From Aquila chrysaetos chrysaetos (lineage: Eukaryota > Chordata > Aves > Accipitriformes > Accipitridae), in NCBI RefSeq assembly GCF_900496995.4, contig NC_044010.1:3286001-3350000 (forward strand): a stretch of 64,000 bases of DNA. The letters run 5' to 3'. The first letter of the stretch is position 1. The number at the start of each line of letters is the position of its first letter. Below are positions 36,345-49,475 of the stretch, in pieces. Below the pieces are notes generated by a model that worked only from the letters and a program-made list of their open reading frames with translations, did no database searches and had not been told where the DNA came from. The position numbers and the translations under genes are program-made.

Positions 36345-39300
36345 ATGCAAGTGACATGGGCATGGCAGTTGAGTATGTTTGTTGGACTTTTCACATGTCT
36401 GGATATAAAGTTCACCAGCAAATTCTCTGAATGACATTCAGTCGGAATGTGTTTTAGAAATGTAGTTGGCTTAATAGAAGATCTTCGTAGGGTAGTGAAT
36501 GGTACCAAATCTGCAAGTCTCTTCTATTTCATGATAGACTCAACTTCAATGGACCGAAGCTTCTCTTTGTCTGGAGTTACTGGCTTTCGGTGTCCATGGA
36601 AGCTGACAAGGGCATTGCTGGGATTTGTGACAGCAAAAGAATGGCGGCTGTTTTCCCAGGTGGCACATTTGAAATGCCTGTGGGATTTTGCAGACAGGTA
36701 TAGATATTCATGAGGCAACAAACAACGTTTTCTGTGTAGCGTCAACACTTCGGCTTTATGCAACAGCCTGTGAAGGCTTTGCTTTAGAGCTTCTGCTTTA
36801 AAGCCTTTACAGACTGCTTTAAAATGTTCTGCCAAATCTGGGTTGACTAATTACATTTCTGCAGACCAAACTTGGGAGTAATGTTTTAATACTTGAACAA
36901 TAATTGTTTTGTCAGAAATAGCGAACCTGTTTCTCATTTGACTTCACGTGATACGTTCTGTGACTTGGTAATGTCCTATCCCACTAGCATTAACATTTAA
37001 TTTTGATGCTGCTCGGGGAGCTCTGAAAGAAGCTACATTGCAACCTAATGTGCTGTCTTCTATCACTCTAAATGCCTTTTTCCCTTTGAGTGTTGTGACT
37101 ATGGGAGACTTTTCTCCTGGTTGCAGATTTTGCACTTAGGTTGTCAGCAAGCCAATTGTTAAAAGAACATACTGGTAAGGTAGGAAATGGGATTTCTGAC
37201 TTTAAGTTGTCGAGATTTTTGTGTGTATGTGGCTATAAAATTGAGTATTTTTAAAACTCACAGGAGGTTAGTTTTGAGGTAAGGTCATGGTTGCTATATG
37301 ACTTCAAAATAAGACTTTATTTTCATTCAGTGAGTTTCAAAGTTTTTGGTATAGGGGGAGGCTTGAGACACACTTAAAAGTTTTGCAAGTATTTGCAGCA
37401 CTATTTAGTGAACCTGTAACAATACCCATGGATTTTTCAGGATATTATTGCAAAAGCAAAAAACCCAAACACCAAAACCCCCAAACCAATTGTAATCTTA
37501 CACCTCTAAGTACACCTGTAGTAGGTGTGGATCTGTCTATTTTTAAGGAAACTATGGTCTATCTGTCACTTTTTTTGACTAGCTGATTCAAGCATTGCAT
37601 TGAACCATTCTTACTGTAGTACAAAAGTTCATATTTACTTTCAGAGCCGCTCATGGTATTCTTGTTTTGAGTATCTGGGAAGACTGGTAACATGTAGGTT
37701 TTAACTTGCTCATTTTGGCTGTTCATGCTTACCGTGCAGCCTAGTGTCTTCTGTACTGTGGTGCTTTCACCTCTCCCAGCACTCTTGTGTACTGCTGTGC
37801 TTCCAGTGAAGTCCCCAAGTCGTGGTGCACCGGGCTTTGCTGGTGTATGGATTCATCTGTGGAGGTGAGCAGCCCTCACCTAGTACTTTGCACGTATGCC
37901 TTGAGTCTGGGTGAATGGAGTAAGCAATTCTGGCAGGGGGAGAAAAAAAGGCTAGTAGGACTGACATCTCTGTCTGTTGTGCTAGTATGCCAGATGTTTT
38001 TCTGGGGAATATGAGGAAGAAGTGTATGAAAAATGTATCGGTAGTCCATTAAATTGTAAAACGGATGCAGGGTGTTTATGCAGTAGGGAGAACAAAGTGT
38101 CGATGCTGAGGACTAGACTTTCTAGAAGGCTGCTGTACATAGGCTATTACAGTTTTGCTTTGAGACTATAGATACAATTTGTTATGACTCTAATATATTT
38201 GAAAGACCTGTTATTTCTAAGTATAGTAGAGAACAAAGGCAAGTATTTCTAAAAATTCAGATAATGTCCCAGATTTTGTCAGGAAAAATAGTTAATAAAG
38301 GGGTGGGGGATTTGTCTGCTGATGAAGAGGAATAATGAGCTTTCATCTGACACTGAAGAGAGCAGATGTTACTGAACTCCTGGAGATTTGTTTGTTGAAA
38401 TCCCTTGAATTGCTCTGGGCATCTCATGTGCTGTTTTACTTTGATTTCTCATTCTGTCTGTATTGATATGAAACCCACTCATACTTAAAAAACATGCAGC
38501 GAATCAGGTAGTGATTATTTGACCACTGTTTCTTATGACTTTCTTCAACCCTACTGTATGGAATTATTCTGTGTGTGGAATCAGCTCTACCATATTTAGT
38601 AGTAGTTTTTGTGCTTGCATGGAGAGTAAGTCATTAAACCTTAAATATACAACTACCTCATAGTACCCTTCCCCCGTTTTTAAATGAAAGTACAAAGACC
38701 TAATGCAATAATACTAGCATTCTACCAGATCTGTAAATTACGTATGAAATGTTCTGCTTTGTAAAATGTACCTCTTTGGATGTCCTGAGATAGACTATAT
38801 AATGTATAACTCTTTAAATGGTGTGAAAAATGGAGCTGAACTATAGTAACATATTGGAAGTTGGTTGGTCTGACTAGAGAGTCGGCACTGCTACTGAAAG
38901 TTCAAGAGTGTGTTTTCTTCTGTAGAATGCAGGAAGGTAGACTGGTGCAGTTATGAATCACTTTTGCTTCATCTTGGCATAGTATTAAGAAAAAAAATAT
39001 TCCTTTGTGCTACTAAAAGAGAAATAGCTGAAATCCTCTAGAAGATATTTGAAACTGCCCTTTTAAAGAATACAGTACTCTTAGATTCTTACAAAGTGAC
39101 CCACCCCGTGGCTGTTCTTTGAAGAAAAGGATATGTAGACCACATAACTGAAACCTCTTAAAAGGAGATCTGCCATGGAACGTGCTGGTAAATGGAGTCA
39201 ATTGTGTAGCATGAAAGTGCTTGTTCAAAAACACATCATCCACTTAAAACTTCAAATGTGTACTTTTATGGAATACTGTTAATTTTTTCCTACAGTAATT

Positions 39301-39759
39301 CAGTCACAGCATCATTTTCATTTTTTTGGCTTTGCACAGCTGAGAGCTCTTTGTTTCTGTAAACTGATGTTGGACATGGGCAACAAGATGCAGTGCTGGA
39401 GAACGATGTAATTTATTGTTGGGTAAAGCTACTGAATGTGCTTAAAATATATGGCATACATGTATATATAATTCAAGGCATATATCTGTATGCATACCTC
39501 CTGTTAATTGCTGTGGTGTTATTCGTTGGGTGCTTACTTATGACTGCTCTCAAAGACAGAAAAGTGGATTAGGCAATGCCTTGATCTGACCCAGTGTGTC
39601 TATACTTACAAATGAAATGTCTTTATATTGTTTGTGCTCACTTTCACACTGTTAACTATTTTATATATCCTGGCGGAAACTCAGGCTTTTGTTTGTCTAA
39701 GAAGGGTCTGCAGCCATTATAAAATAAATGTTCCTTTGAAGTTAGTCAGGACCCATAGT

Positions 39760-40620
39760 CAAAACTAGAAGGATGGGTCAAGGGGGTTCTGCAGAGTTTT
39801 CTTAAGTGTAGTAGTAGGTTTTTTGCAGCTGATCTGAGTAAACTTTCTAGACTTGCAGATTGCATTCTCTTCAGAGGTGCTCCAAGGACTAAAGAGCATG
39901 TCTTCAAAATGATCTTGACAAAGCAGTGGTACCTAAGTAGGATGAAATTTAACAGGGGTAGATGTAGTCTATTAGTGTTCAGTAAGACTTGGCTGTGCAG
40001 ATAACAGGGTGGGGTATAACTGGGAAGGCAAGAGATCTGCAGAGAAGAATCTGGAGTTAGGTGTTTGCACAGTGGCCATGAATCAATTGATGTTGCAGAA
40101 CTAGCAGATTTTTTACTGGATGTATTAACAGGAATGTCATGTAAAATACATGAAGTTAGCCTTCTCACTTCTTGGCGTGCTAATAAGCTTAAGTTAAAAT
40201 GCAGCAGCTAGTTTTGGTATTTTACTGGGGGAAGAATAGTTGCAGGCAAAGGGGAATGGTCAGAGATCTAGAAGATGTGCTCTAAGGGAAAGCTGAAAGC
40301 ACTTTGGATGATTTCTTTTAGAGGAGACTGAAGGGAGATTTCTTTTGATAATGTTCTCTAAACACATTAAAGGCAGTTGGAAAGAAAAGACTAAGCTGTT
40401 GTCTTCTCCCCTGGAGATGAAACAATTTGTGGGCTTAAACTGCAGCAAACATGCTTTAAGTTAGTTGAGTCAACTTCTAAGAAAAACGGGAGCACTAGAA
40501 TAGTTTAGGAAGGCTGTCAGATTTCCAGTAGTGGCAGTTTTAAAAATGAAGAATTTTGCCAGGTAGTTTATATATATAAGTTTGGAGAGGTTTTAATTAA
40601 GACAGCCTGTGGTCCCTTAC
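39760..40620 (+). mobile_element. ancient CR1 LINE remnant, sense
   Basis: The phrases occur in the order of an old amniote CR1: GATGAAATTTAACAGGGGTAG (about 39938), TGGGGTATAACTGGGAAGGC, GTATTAACAGGAATGTCATGTAAAATAC, then GAGGAGACTGAAGGGAGATTTC and TGGGCTTAAACTGCAGCAAACATG. They correspond to the second half of the LINE ORF, from after the reverse-transcriptase core towards the C-terminus. The frame is lost and the RPHLEYC block appears deleted. The 5' and 3' limits are approximate. Confidence 0.85.
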
Positions 40621-40900
40621 GGTATTATTTTCTGTCATTCCAGTTATTTCTGCATGGTCCTGGGATGAATTTCAGTTATAGTGCACTGATCCTGTTCCTT
40701 TTCCCCTTGGGATGAAGTAGCCTTGTGCTACTGGCAGCTTGCTGGCAGTTACTGGATGTGAAGATGAGGATCTGTGAAACTGGCCACAGCTTCAACACTT
40801 AAAGGCTAGGTAGATTATCTTAGAGGGGTTAGCTTCAGTCTGGGAATTTAGCGTATGCAATGGCTTGTCCTAGCCTTGGCATGTAGCTCAAAGTTTGAAA

Positions 40901-41125
40901 GAATCATAGGATAGTTTGGGTTGGAAGGGACCTTTAACGGTCATCTAGTCCAACCCCCCCTGCAGTGAGCAGGGACATCTTCAACTAGATCAGGTTGCTC
41001 AGAGGCCCCGTCCAACCTGACCCTTGAATGTTTCCAGGGATGGGACATCTACCACCTCTCTGGGCAACCTGTGCCAGTGTTTCACCACCCTCTTGGTAAA
41101 AATGTATTCCTTTTATCTAGTCTGG
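40901..41125 (-). mobile_element. CR1 LINE 3' end, antisense
   Basis: The + strand reads GAATCATAGGATAGTTTGGG, then TTGGAAGGGACCTTTAACGG, CATCTAGTCCAACCCCCCCTGC and TCTCTGGGCAACCTGTGCCAG. This is the standard reverse-complemented 3' end of a common avian CR1. It is moderately diverged and cut at about 41125. Confidence 0.95.
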
Positions 41126-44020
41126 AAGAACTTAGCCTTTGAGTTTAGGTAAATGTACTGTATTTGGAAAAGCTTAGTATGGTTGGGGAGTCTGTATTTT
41201 TAGTTACAGGTTTAAATCAGCTCTGAATTTTGTTTTTTGACATAAGTGCTGTTCAAATGAAAGCTTGCTCTAGTTTGGTAGTCCTGTACTGCAGTTGAGA
41301 ACCGCAGACATTCTGTGGGGGATCTCTAGAGCTTACTTCATGTGGGTCCTGAGAAAAACAATGCTTTCCTTCAATTTTTGATCCTGTGGTTCTTACTCAA
41401 CACAAAAAAATGTAGAGCAAGTGAAGAACTGCTCAGAGCTTCAAGCATAGAGCAGGACCATATTGCAGAGGCTGTGTAAGTACCAAGCTTATGATAGAGG
41501 ATGTCTGCCCAAAAGAACTTACAGTATAAGTAAATTATTTTGGTGTATAATGCCAGTGCATGAAGAATACTCATCCCTTAATACCTAACTGTCTATTCAC
41601 AGTAGTCACTTTAGTTTTTATTTAATAGATGGGCAAGTGTCTGAAGATTGTGTGTAGAAACCAGATGTTGCATAGAATAGGAGCCAAGGAAGAAAATAAA
41701 TTCTTGGTCTTGTACATCTATGGGGTATAGATAGATACATTCTTTACATTTTATTAGTGCTTTGGTGCAAAAGTCAAAGATTTGATGTGGACCTTGAAAA
41801 TCAAAGAATTGCCTTTTGTCACTTTATTGCCTAATTTTTTTTAGGGATTTTAATTGGCTTACACCTAGCTTTTTGACATACAAATAAGAGGGATGTGTGA
41901 AACTTAAGTCTAGAGCTCTCACATGAGAAGCTATAAAGATACTTTAGAGCAAAAATGATTATCTGTACTGGTACGTGGTTTCCCATTTGGTGTGGAAACT
42001 TTGACTAGAACTCAGCAAATACTTCTTTTTCTGTGCTTCTCAAAGCTACAGTCTTAGTGTACAGGTGAGGTTACTGTGGAAGGCTGGAATCCTGAACTAC
42101 TGTTAATGTAACTTCTTTTAAAATTATAATTTGGTTTTGTAAAATTCTGTTGGTGCCTTCCATATTCCAAGTAATTTCGAATATGTGAAACAGATGTCAA
42201 ATTAAATTTTTTTGCTTCTAATCTGCTCAAACGAGAGAGAAGAAATGATAACCCTGAACCTTATGCCAGAATCCTCCTAAGGTCCAGTAACAGTCCAGAA
42301 TGCCTTTTATTTTTTCCCTTTTAAGTCTTTGGCTGGTGAAAGTTTTAGACCATTAGTGGTAAGAGAGGCTCTTGCTGGAGACTTGTACTTCATTTCTAGG
42401 CAGTGCTTTGCTTAAGGCTGTGCTTAATGCTTGCTCTGACTTTGACATGCACAAAATAGTCCATCTTTTAGATGTCTTAGACGGTTGGGACATACAGTTC
42501 TTTTTTTGTCTGCAGCTGTCATCATCTGAATGATGGAAGAGTTTACAACTTAGGTGTTGTTGAAAACTTATTCCTCTTCCCTGTTGATAGCTGTGAGAGA
42601 CCGGGGAGCTTTTGTTGACATTCTTCAGCTACAGTGCTGTGACAGTGACAAGAAGTCAAGAGAATAACCTGGCATCAGAAATGGCTGCTAGGAAAGAAGT
42701 AAGGTAGAGCCTAACCAAGTGCTCTTTTTGGCTTATTGGAATCATTCAGATTAATGGAGTTTTCTGAAAATGGATAAAGCTTTAAAATAAATAACAACAA
42801 ACAAAAAATACTCTTTCTTCCGTGAGCTTGTTTTTAAGAGTTCAGGATGCATTAGATGAGTATGAGACAGTTAGTACGTTAACTGAAATTGTAAGTTAAT
42901 GCAGTTGTTATTATTGAAGTAACTTTCTCATGGAGAAGAAAAATTGGAGAGAAGTACTCGCTCCTTCTCTTCCATATTTGTCAAAATATTAGTAACTTCT
43001 CTTCACATTAAAGACTCTTCTGATTTAAATTGTCACATCTCACTTTCTTGCTCCTTTTCCTTTGTTGTAGTCAGTATTTGTGCTTGAAACTGCATGGAGC
43101 CAGAGCTCTTGAATGGAGTTATCTCTGGGAAATGTTGTGGGTTTTGTTTGTAGTGCCAGAGTTTAGCTGATGTTACATTTGCAGGGGTTTTTTTTGTGGG
43201 TTTCAGTTTTATGCAAATATGTTTTACAAATATAAAAATCCTTTTTGAGGGAAAAGAGCAAGTGGAATGGCAAACTTGAAAATGGGTCTGGTTTAAAGAA
43301 TGCAGTGGTGCATCTTTGGATTAAAAAAGAAAGCCATGATAATTTGAAGTTTCAGATCCTACTAATGTCTTAAATATGTTTTTTTAAATGTTTCACAACT
43401 TTTTTGATAATAGCTGTTGGAGCTCTTCAGAGGTGGTGGTAGAAGCGTATGCAAATGGACTAAGTTTCCAGATTTGGACTAAAATTGATGTGGAGATCAG
43501 TGGATCCAGCTGGGAATTTTTTAATTAAGCATCTTAATTAAGTCATGCGGTGTACCCAAAAGCACTGCTCGGTTATAGGGTAGAAGAACCATTGCCTTGG
43601 CTGTGAGTGAAGCAGAAATACTTCGCTGTACCACCCTTCAAACTCCTGCGAGTGGGAAGAGAAGATGAAGTCAAAGTTGCTCAAGAAAATCTGAGTAACA
43701 GCAGTAAAACTTGTACTAAAATAAGAAGAGCGTATCTTGCCTTTTCTATTCTTAAACACTTTAACACAGGACAGATTCTTACTTTGACTAATACGAGAGT
43801 ACAGTAATGTACAGGAATACTTCAGTGGCCATGAATATAGGTGTCTTAGAGACAGCATGCTATAACGTGGAGAGCTCATATGTTGAAAGCTTATCATTTG
43901 GAAACGCGCAAGCACAAGGTTTTGCACAAGGATGTCAGTATGATGGGGACGTATGAACAATATAGGTGTAAATGTGGTAAGAGATTCTGTGTAGTGTACT
44001 CCAGTGGAGACAGGTAAATG
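41126..44020. other. intron 1 stretch with no recognised gene or element
   Basis: AT-rich intronic sequence. A minus-strand frame of 191 codons (43538-44113) overlaps its end. It starts at GTG, has no recognisable domain and overlaps the possible CR1 remnant that follows. Confidence 0.5.
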
Positions 44021-44525
44021 AGCAGAGTCATAGTTGCTGCTGCTGAGGCTGCATGTGGAGTACTGCGTGCCCGTTGCTTGGGCTCCACAAAAGGGGAATT
44101 GAGTCTGAAGCACAAGCCAGCATTATCAGGGGAAAGGCAAACTGGGAAGTGAAACTGGTGATATTTGTCTTAACTTTAGCAAAATAGTCAGAGAGGATGT
44201 TGATTGTATTTTTTTTTCTTGGTAAATACTTTGAGGGCAGAGTGAGCAAACATTAGTTTAATTATTGCTTTTACTTCCCTTAAGTACAATGCCTGTGTAA
44301 AAACAAGGGCACTGAAGTTATAAAATGATGTATTTTCTGTCATTAAAATCTCTACTTTCTGTTCTTCCCACCCCCCAAAAAAGAGATTTTTAGAATATCT
44401 TTCCTCACGAAAAGGTAAGCACCTTAAAGACTTACCTTAATTGAGCACACACTGAGGGCTATACAATATAGTTTCCTTCAGTAGGAAGAAGTTGGACTTG
44501 GGGACCTAAGAGATCCTTTTCGTTT
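44020..44525 (+). mobile_element. possible ancient CR1 remnant, sense
   Basis: Around 44030-44095 the + strand reads like a decayed RPHLEYC...WAP block (GAGGCTGCATGTGGAGTACTGCGTG, then TTGGGCTCCAC). Near 44490-44520, GTTGGACTTGGGGACCTAAGAGATCC resembles an old CR1 3' end. The sequence between them is not recognisable, so a single element is only a suggestion. Confidence 0.4.
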
Positions 44526-46406
44526 TTCTGCTTATTATAAGATATATACGAGAAATTAAAGCTGAGAAGCTTTCATGATTTTAAACCACTACCAACAAAA
44601 CCCTGAAAAAAACAACTTCAGCCATGCTGAGGGGAACATTCTGGCATACATGGAGGCATCCTTTGTTGTGGCTTGAAGAGAAAGCCTTGGTTGCTCTTGT
44701 TAAAGAACAGTTGTGTGCCTTCATCCAGACCACTAAAGTGGCTGGAATAAAGCTAAAATGAATAAATAGAAACATCCTAATTTAGTTGTTCACGAATGTG
44801 TATGGAATGTTTCTTTGTGGCTAGTAGTAACTAGAACAGCCATGTAGCTTTATCAGATGTTGAGTTGTCTTGACTTGCATTGGGTTTAGGAACTTTCTAT
44901 ACCAGCAGACTTGTTTTCCAGTTTCTCTCCTGCTTAAGATTTGGGACTAGTACAAAAAAGCATTTTGTCTATACGATAACATCAACTTTTTTCCTGAGTG
45001 TTTTCTGTGAGGAGAAAAGAAGTAAAAGAAACTCTACCCTCTATTGAATTTGTCTGGTTTGTCCAAGTATTTTACCATTCTTTAAGGCATGAGTATTTGT
45101 TGTTGTTGCCTCTAGCATATTAGGAATGCTCACAGACTAAGGGAATCCTAGGTTTAAATCCCATTTTCAAGTCCATAACTACCAATGTTCTGGTTGTAAT
45201 CCAAGTTCAGGGACTGAATGAGTATTATGCAATGAACTATGTCTCACTTGAAATTTAAATTGCTTTTAGCTGTCACCATTTGTGCAGCCTGGTTTGAAGT
45301 TGGATTATTTGACATTCAGAGGGGAGTTCGATGTAGTATCAGACGTGAGAGAATGTACTAGCCAGTACTGCATGTTAAGATGTACTGGAAACCAAGTTGA
45401 TTTGAAAATACTGTAGACAGCCTCACCTTCTGAAGTTTAAGGTACAGTTAAATTTCTGTGGAGTTCTTGAGAGAAATGGGGTTATACTGTTAGAACATTC
45501 TTCTGTAAGCCATCAGTGTGACAGCTTGGATATTTAAATCCAGTCTTTACAGTATTTAAGTATAAATTCAATATATTGGAGAAGAATGTGGGATAACTAC
45601 TTAAAAGTCATACTTAGTTGCATTTTTTTGTTGTTGGTTTGGTTTTTTTTTTGTAGGAAGAAAGTACATATCAGGTTTTGTGCAGAAGATCCTTAACAAA
45701 ATTGTAAGCCTTATAATGAAGGCAGCTAGATAAATTCACTCGAGTTCTATTTTAAGTGCAATTTTACTTCTCCATCCAATTTTCTCTTCCATTTGTTCAT
45801 TTGTTTTTTTTAAATAATAAATTTTTTACATACCTCTTTTTGCTTTTGTTGAAACCACTGTATTTTAGGTGTGGAGAGAAGAGTTCTTTCTCTGATCTTC
45901 TTGACTCCTTTTCTCAAAGGATTTTGTGAAGAAAAAAAATTGAAAACAAGATCGGTTTTGGTCAGAGTGCCACACCTATTTCCACTTACTGTTCTCAAGT
46001 CCCTGACCTACTAACAGCAAAAGCTTTTCTTGAAAGCCTTTTATTTCAAGACCTTAGGCAAAAATCTTAGACAAGTTAAGACCGTTAGTGTTGAATGTGG
46101 TTTGAGTGTGAAAATTTGTCTTCTAATACTTGTGCAAGCGAGGAGGTTCACTATCATGTATGCCCAAATAAGCTCAGAAAAACTTCATTTTGGCAGGGAG
46201 TTAAATCTAATCAAGTAGTGAACATCAGTACAGTTTGTCCTGTTTCCAAGCATAAGTAGCCTTGATGAGCTTTTATTTGGATCATTACTTTCTAAACTTT
46301 TCTTTATTTCAAGTCCTGTTGGACTTTGATAAAAGTGCATGCACAAGTGTCTGCTTATCATAGTTTATTTATTTTTAATGTACTGTTGATGTGTGTTGGG
46401 TGTTTG

Positions 46407-46428
46407 TTTTTTTTTTTTTTTTTTTTTT
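46407..46428 (+). repeat. poly-T run (22 T)
   Basis: An uninterrupted T run in intron 1. Confidence 0.95.
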
Positions 46429-49404
46429 AAGTATTTTGTTCTCCCTGTTGACTCTCCTGCCATGGTTCTTCTGCACTGAACATTTTGGCTAAACTCTTGG
46501 GTTTTGGTGTTGTGTTTACTTTCTTTTTTCTCTTCTCCAAGTGAAATTTCTTAAATGGATAAGCACAGCTTTAAAGGAATCATTACAGGGAATTTTCTTT
46601 TTGTTGCTGTTATGTTCCTTCAGTAACGTGGAGTTTATTGTCCTTGTACAGTTGAGCCTCGTGCCTCAACCAGTAAGGTGGCAGTGTTGCTTGTTGCTGA
46701 AATGAGTCATGCTCCTGATTCTACAGGATGCTACCAGATAAACAGCATTGGGAAGGCCTACTATCAGCAAGCTGAACTCTTGCTGAAGATGTGTGTGTCT
46801 GTGCCATGAAAATAACATGCTTTCTTGTTCCTATCAAGTAGTCCAGGGTGTGCGTGCACTTTGTTTGTAGCAGATAAAAAGAAATTGTGATATGTAAAAA
46901 TGAAGTACCAGTTTAATATGCTCTTTGAGGGCGTTTCTGCTGCTCTTGGTTATTGTGAAGCTTTAATGCAGCAGGCAGTGAAATTTAATTGTATTTACGA
47001 AGTAACCGCTTGGTCATTTGGAGTAGCTTCCTCACTGGTTGGTAGCTCGATCACTTCAGGGTTTAGAAGAAGCGTGCTCAAGTCTTGCCACAACCCTGCA
47101 ACAACTTCTTGAAAGCCTGGCAAGTCATGTCTTCTGGCTATGAGGTGTCAGCCTCTTCCAGTGCTGTCACATACATAGAGTTTATAACCGGATATAAACA
47201 GGCTTGAACTTCTAAACCCTGGCTTAAAGACTTCTTTGTTTGTTGTGGTTTTTCATTTTTTTCGTGAAACCAAAATACTTAACCTTTTTGATGTAGAACC
47301 ATCTGGTTTTGAACTCGAGTATGAGTTAGTTCACCAAACCTGCAGGTGGAATCTGAGGTGCTGAGACATGTAAGTTGCTGCATATAAGGGTGATGTTCCA
47401 CCTTGTAGTGAGGCCATAAAATAACCACAGTTAAAACGAAGGTGTAAAATGTTGCCTGTGAATTTTGCATGTGGGCAACCATGGCTCTCCTCGGTTTCCT
47501 CTAACCGCTAGCACATTTCCTGCTGGTGGGTCCAGAAAGAAGAACTGAGGTCATTTTACCTGTATCTGTCTTGAACATGTGGATTCAAATTAAATGTTCA
47601 TCTACCCTCTAGGAATGGAAATATGTATTTTGGCCTAATTTTTTTGGTAATATGCTTTGCCCTTTATTTGCTAACAAACTGGGCTCTCGATACAATTTTT
47701 ATGTAAAAAATTGTAGTTAAATATAAACTGTAGTATTATTGGTTGATATTTTATTTTAAAATATAAAATATTAGGTAAACACTTTATTTTTTGATTGATT
47801 TGCAATACGAGCTATCTGCTTTAACTTGGTTGGAAACAGTACAGAGCACATGAACCGTAGGTCCTTCTACCTGCAGATCTTGGCTTTCATATTTCTCCGT
47901 GTGTGTTCAAACTCTTCTCTTTTGCCTCCATACTTCCCCCAGTACACACCCGAGTTAGTTGTTACTTTTGGCTGTGATCTGGGGCTCAGGATTTATTGTT
48001 TTGCAGAAAAACAACATTTTTCTACATAATTCCTTGAAACACAATGTGGCTACCATCCATTGTTCTGAATGTGAGGCTGATACAGTACTTAAATAAAAAT
48101 GCCTGCTTTCAAAATGTCCCATTTTCCTCTCGTCCCGAAAGAACTACAGTTAGATTGCCATCACATGCTACATGTTGGTCCTTGGCATTCTTCTTCATGG
48201 TAGACTTAAATTTACTGGGGAAAACAGTCATTTTGAAAGTCAATAATTATCTATGGAGTCCTCTATAAAGAGTTTTTTATTTGAAATGTTGATGTCTAAA
48301 ATGATGGCAATAATTACTGCTCTGAGGGTGTGAAGGGTTTCAGGTCTGTCAGTGTAACTAGCAAAGAACACAAGTATATTTGAACTTTATAAACTGTCTT
48401 AAAAAGCCAAGATAGTTGGGATCTCTGGCTTTTATAGGATATTAGGCTTTTTGAGGGCTCTCGGAGGACTCTTCTGCTTTCATATGTATAATATATCCAC
48501 TTACAAATTCTCAGAACACACAGTGTGCTTAGGGAAAGCCACTGTTAATTTGTTGAGGCAACACTAGTTTGTTTACACAGCAGAGTGGTTGAATCCTTGC
48601 TTTAATAGTAAAAATTTGGCTATATACTTAGCTTAAATGTGTGGAATAACAAATGTTGTTTCTCTAAACTTTAAAAATATCTTCAGTATATTTAGTTTGT
48701 CCTTAGGAGGCTTTATTCCAGCAATAAACATGGTGAGTTTGTTGTGTTTGGATTATTGAAATAATGACCCACTTAATTTTCTACTATGGAAAGAGTTGTG
48801 AAGTATGTATTGCTTTTTAAGAGTTGTTTCTTGCATTGTGGTAACAGTTCTAAAGATGTTGCCTCTGGAGTTGTCAGAGTATTGCACAGTTTTCTTTGAG
48901 CATCTGTATGGCAACCTACATAGCAAATCTAATGGTTGATAAAATCTTGACTTTCATTCAAATTTCTGCGTTGTTGACTTGCTGTCTCATGACTTAGTTC
49001 TCTGTATGTGGAAGACTTGAGGTCAAAAGAAGTTAAAATACTTAACTTTTCTTCAAAGAGTTGTCCTATAGCATGATGAGTCTTTAATGCAAAACTTAGT
49101 TTTCATCTCTAGGGTTGCTGTACAGTAGCTGCAAGCCTTCAGATGACACTTGAGTCAAATGTGTTGCTTGCTGCCATGGAGCTGGTGGGAAAGTGCTCTC
49201 TTTTGGCTGAAGTTAGTGTTACTGTGCTGTGGTAGTACATGTTTTGAGGCTGAAAGTAGAGTTTATAAAAGCTGGAAGTTGTGTAGACAGCAAACACCTT
49301 ATACATAAGTAGTGGAAAGTTTTCTTTTGAAGAGGCTCTCATCTCCTGAATTTTTTCATATAAATGTGCTTTACTCAAGCAGTGACAATGTTATTTCATT
49401 TTGG

Positions 49405-49475
49405 TCAAGCCCTGCTCCAGGCAGGGGAAAAGTAGTTGGACTTGAAGATGTTTAGTCCAATCTAGTTGTTCCTGA
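49405..49475 (+). mobile_element. possible CR1 3' end scrap, sense
   Basis: CTGCTCCAGGCAGGGG followed by AGTTGGACTTGAAGATG and TTTAGTCCAA resembles the GCAGGGGG...TTGGACTAGATGA phrase at CR1 3' ends. It is too short and diverged to be sure. Confidence 0.3.

Larger units (their letters stand above)
27800..39755. other. intron 1 stretch with no recognised gene or element
   Basis: This is about 12 kb of AT-rich intronic sequence. It contains T runs at 30518-30542, 32753-32780, 34124-34144 and 36326-36344 and an A run near 29250. Open frames are short and carry no recognisable domain. Confidence 0.5.

Noticed and set aside
43538-44113. 191-codon minus-strand open frame in intron 1
   Set aside because: It starts with GTG, has no domain and partly overlaps a possible CR1 remnant. 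It is most likely chance or decayed repeat.
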